Shown: piece by piece, positions 32,377 through 33,922 of the stretch
Layout of the letters: each line of letters starts with the position of its first letter
How positions within the stretch are numbered: position 1 is the first letter of the stretch
NCBI GenBank assembly: GCA_046594105.1
Contig: JBKJQB010000345.1
Location: forward strand, 1 to 33,922
Source: JBDSGC01 sp046594105
Lineage (GTDB): Bacteria > Acidobacteriota > Thermoanaerobaculia > Gp7-AA8
Reading direction: 5' to 3'
Length of the DNA: 33,922 bases
Notes under the pieces: model-generated
Told to the model about the DNA's origin: nothing
Databases searched by the model: none
The model's input: only the letters and a program-made list of their open reading frames with translations
Program-made: the position numbers and the translations under genes

Positions 32377-33459
32377 GTGAACATCGCGTTCCTGACTCTC
32401 ACGCCCGTGATCGGGATCGTGGGCACCGCCCTCTACACGTGGTTCCACGGATTTCACCTCTGGATGCTCCTGCTGATGGTGGGCATGTACCTGGCGGTGG
32501 GTTTCTCCATCTGCGCGGGCTATCACCGTTTCTTCTCGCACAAGACCTACGAGGCCTCCCCGATCGTGCAGGTGTTCTTTGCCATCTTCGGGGCGCTGGC
32601 CGCGCAGAATTCCATCCTTTGGTGGTCGGCCAGCCACCGGGTTCACCACAAGTACGTCGATCACGACTGGGATCCGTACAACATCAAGCGTGGATTCTGG
32701 TGGGCGCACATTCTCTGGGTGTTCTACAAGAATCCCGCGGCGGCGAACTTCGACAACTCGCCGGATCTTCTGAAGAACCCCATCGTGATGTGGCAGCACA
32801 AGTGGCACAAAGTGATCCTGATCGTGTTTGGATTCGGGTTGCCCACGCTCATCGGTGCAGCGTTCGGCGATCCCATCGCCGGCCTGCTGTGGGGCGGATT
32901 CCTGCGCATCGTGGTCATCCACCACACCACCTTCTTCGTGAACTCGCTGGCGCACGCGCTGGGCGAGCCGCTTTACAACGCCGAAGTCTCAGCCCGCGAC
33001 AACTGGATGGTCGCCCTGCTGACCCTGGGCGAGGGCTATCACAGCTTTCATCACCGCTTTCCTTCGGACTTCCGCAATGGAATCCGCTGGTATCAGTGGG
33101 ACCCGTCGAAATGGCTGATCACCGGAATGCGGGCGGTCGGCCTGGCTTCCGATCTTCGCACCGTCACTCCGCCGCAGATTGAGCGCGCACGGATGGAGGC
33201 AGTCCTGCGCGAAGTCGGACCGCGGATTGAGGCAGCACCCGGATCGATCGGCGAGGAAATGCGCCAGCGGATTCACACGGCGGTGGAGCATCTGGAGACC
33301 GCACTCAAGCTCTGGCGACAGCATCTCGACGAGCGCGCCCAGGGCGTGTCGAACTCATGGCGCGCAACCCGGCGTGACGCGCACCTTCACGTGCGCCAGT
33401 CGCGTCGCCAGTGGAAGTGGGTCGTGCGCAATCTTCGCCGGACCACTCAGGCAGCCTGA
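32377..33459 (+). CDS. Acyl-CoA / fatty-acid desaturase
   Basis: A 360-aa membrane di-iron desaturase. The three His boxes are present: GYHRFFSHKTY (HxxxxH), SASHRVHHKYVDHDWDPYN (HxxHH) and LGEGYHSFHHRFP (HxxHH). Four hydrophobic helices surround them. The last ~90 residues form an unusual basic, partly helical tail (HLETALKLWRQHLDERAQ, then RQSRRQWKWVVRNLRR). It introduces a cis double bond into membrane fatty acids. The start is uncertain. GTG 32377 begins the unbroken frame, but GGAGGTGA and ATG lie near 32339 in the -1-related frame, joined by a run of six A (see findings). Confidence 0.9.
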   Translation: MNIAFLTLTPVIGIVGTALYTWFHGFHLWMLLLMVGMYLAVGFSICAGYHRFFSHKTYEASPIVQVFFAIFGALAAQNSILWWSASHRVHHKYVDHDWDPYNIKRGFWWAHILWVFYKNPAAANFDNSPDLLKNPIVMWQHKWHKVILIVFGFGLPTLIGAAFGDPIAGLLWGGFLRIVVIHHTTFFVNSLAHALGEPLYNAEVSARDNWMVALLTLGEGYHSFHHRFPSDFRNGIRWYQWDPSKWLITGMRAVGLASDLRTVTPPQIERARMEAVLREVGPRIEAAPGSIGEEMRQRIHTAVEHLETALKLWRQHLDERAQGVSNSWRATRRDAHLHVRQSRRQWKWVVRNLRRTTQAA

Positions 33460-33465
33460 CGAACC

Positions 33466-33505
33466 GCCGCCCGGCCCTGTTGCTTCTGAGGGTCGGGGCG
33501 GCTTT
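33466..33505. terminator. Bidirectional terminator between convergent genes
   Basis: GCCGCCCGGCCCT (33466-33478) pairs with AGGGTCGGGGCGGC (33489-33502) with one bulged G, and is followed by TTT. It lies between the desaturase and the convergent thioredoxin-fold gene. Confidence 0.7.
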
Positions 33506-33514
33506 CTCTCCGCG

Positions 33515-33922
33515 TCATGGCGACGCCGCCACCAGCGGAACGCCAAGCTTGCCAAGCGCCCGCTCCGCTTCCCGGGCGTGTCGCGGAAGGAAGCATCGCT
33601 GCTCGCAGACACGCCGGTACAGTGCGATCGCGCCCTCCCGATCACCGATCGCAAGCTTCCGAGGGGCATCATCCAGATCGAGGCCAGCAGAGTCCTTCCT
33701 GAGGAGAAGCTCGTCGCGCAGCGCTTTTTCGACCGCGGTCCCTCTTACCGCACCCTTCTCCTGCGCCACCCTCGAGATGATCACACCCTCAGAGGAAGCG
33801 AGAACGACCGTGGGCAGTTTTCCCGCTCCTCCGAACCGCTCGATGCGCTCCGCGTCATCCTGGCGAATGACCTGGAGACTCACGCAGGGACCGGCGTACT
33901 CGAGCAGCGGAGGAAAGCCGAG
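33515..33922 (-). CDS. Thioredoxin-fold protein, C-terminal part (partial)
   Basis: The frame is open to the window edge and reads LGFPPLLEYAGPCVSLQVIR, then GGAGKLPTVVLASSEGVIIS. The cis-Pro pattern KLPTVVLASSEG resembles the second half of a thioredoxin fold, though the CxxC active site would lie outside the window. The remaining ~75 residues look helical and TPR-like (ALYRRVCEQRCFLPRHAREA). The apparent GTG at 33883 is internal. The function is not known; a reductase or a structural thioredoxin-like protein are both possible. Confidence 0.55.
   Translation of the reverse strand, partial: LGFPPLLEYAGPCVSLQVIRQDDAERIERFGGAGKLPTVVLASSEGVIISRVAQEKGAVRGTAVEKALRDELLLRKDSAGLDLDDAPRKLAIGDREGAIALYRRVCEQRCFLPRHAREAERALGKLGVPLVAASP

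Overview
This 33.9 kb window is GC-rich chromosomal DNA with dense, ordinary bacterial genes. It is probably from an acidobacterium or a relative. The reasons are the S46 dipeptidyl-peptidase, a PEGA-like membrane protein, a DUF1573 protein, a very long GreA-type protein, Mpl (a Gram-negative murein-recycling ligase) and an FdxA-type ferredoxin. This placement is an inference from gene content; no rRNA or tRNA gene is present to confirm it.

Layout. 1-130 is the 3' end of EF-G (+). 341-4074 (-) reads metalloprotease, 92-aa protein, selD, DUF2007 zinc-ribbon protein, PEGA-like protein. 4168-5011 (+) is an anti-sigma kinase/STAS antagonist pair. 5127-10333 (-) holds the S46 peptidase, a broken acetyltransferase, a zinc-ribbon membrane protein, lepA and a putative lipoprotein. 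10436-11224 (+) is an SDR, convergent with a hydroxyisobutyrate-type dehydrogenase (-). 12354-13880 (+) is a HerA-like ATPase. 14182-18585 (-) holds ferredoxin, long GreA, a 52-aa protein and Mpl. 18731-19891 (+) is a DUF1573 protein. 20051-25058 (-) holds hicB, a frameshifted hicA, prfA, yqhQ-like DUF1385, rpmE, a PiT phosphate transporter and a DUF47 regulator. 25180-28437 (-) is a large PAS/GAF histidine kinase. 28627-29768 (+) is mazG-yidD. nth (-) and hutU (+) diverge from a 64-bp gap. The window ends with a fatty-acid desaturase (+) and a partial thioredoxin-fold protein (-).

Three observations stand out. (1) selD appears to encode a selenoprotein: the catalytic residue is an in-frame UGA at 2416-2418 followed by a SECIS-like hairpin, so the reading frame must be extended about 30 codons upstream of an apparent GTG start. 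(2) A family of about 84-bp palindromic repeats occurs at least eight times between genes. Several copies abut a stop codon exactly, most are oriented with the upstream gene, and one copy replaces the middle of an acetyltransferase gene in frame. (3) A -10-like hexamer TA[G/C]AAT precedes nine genes. At mazG, nth and hutU it sits 6-7 nt before the start codon, which suggests leaderless mRNAs.
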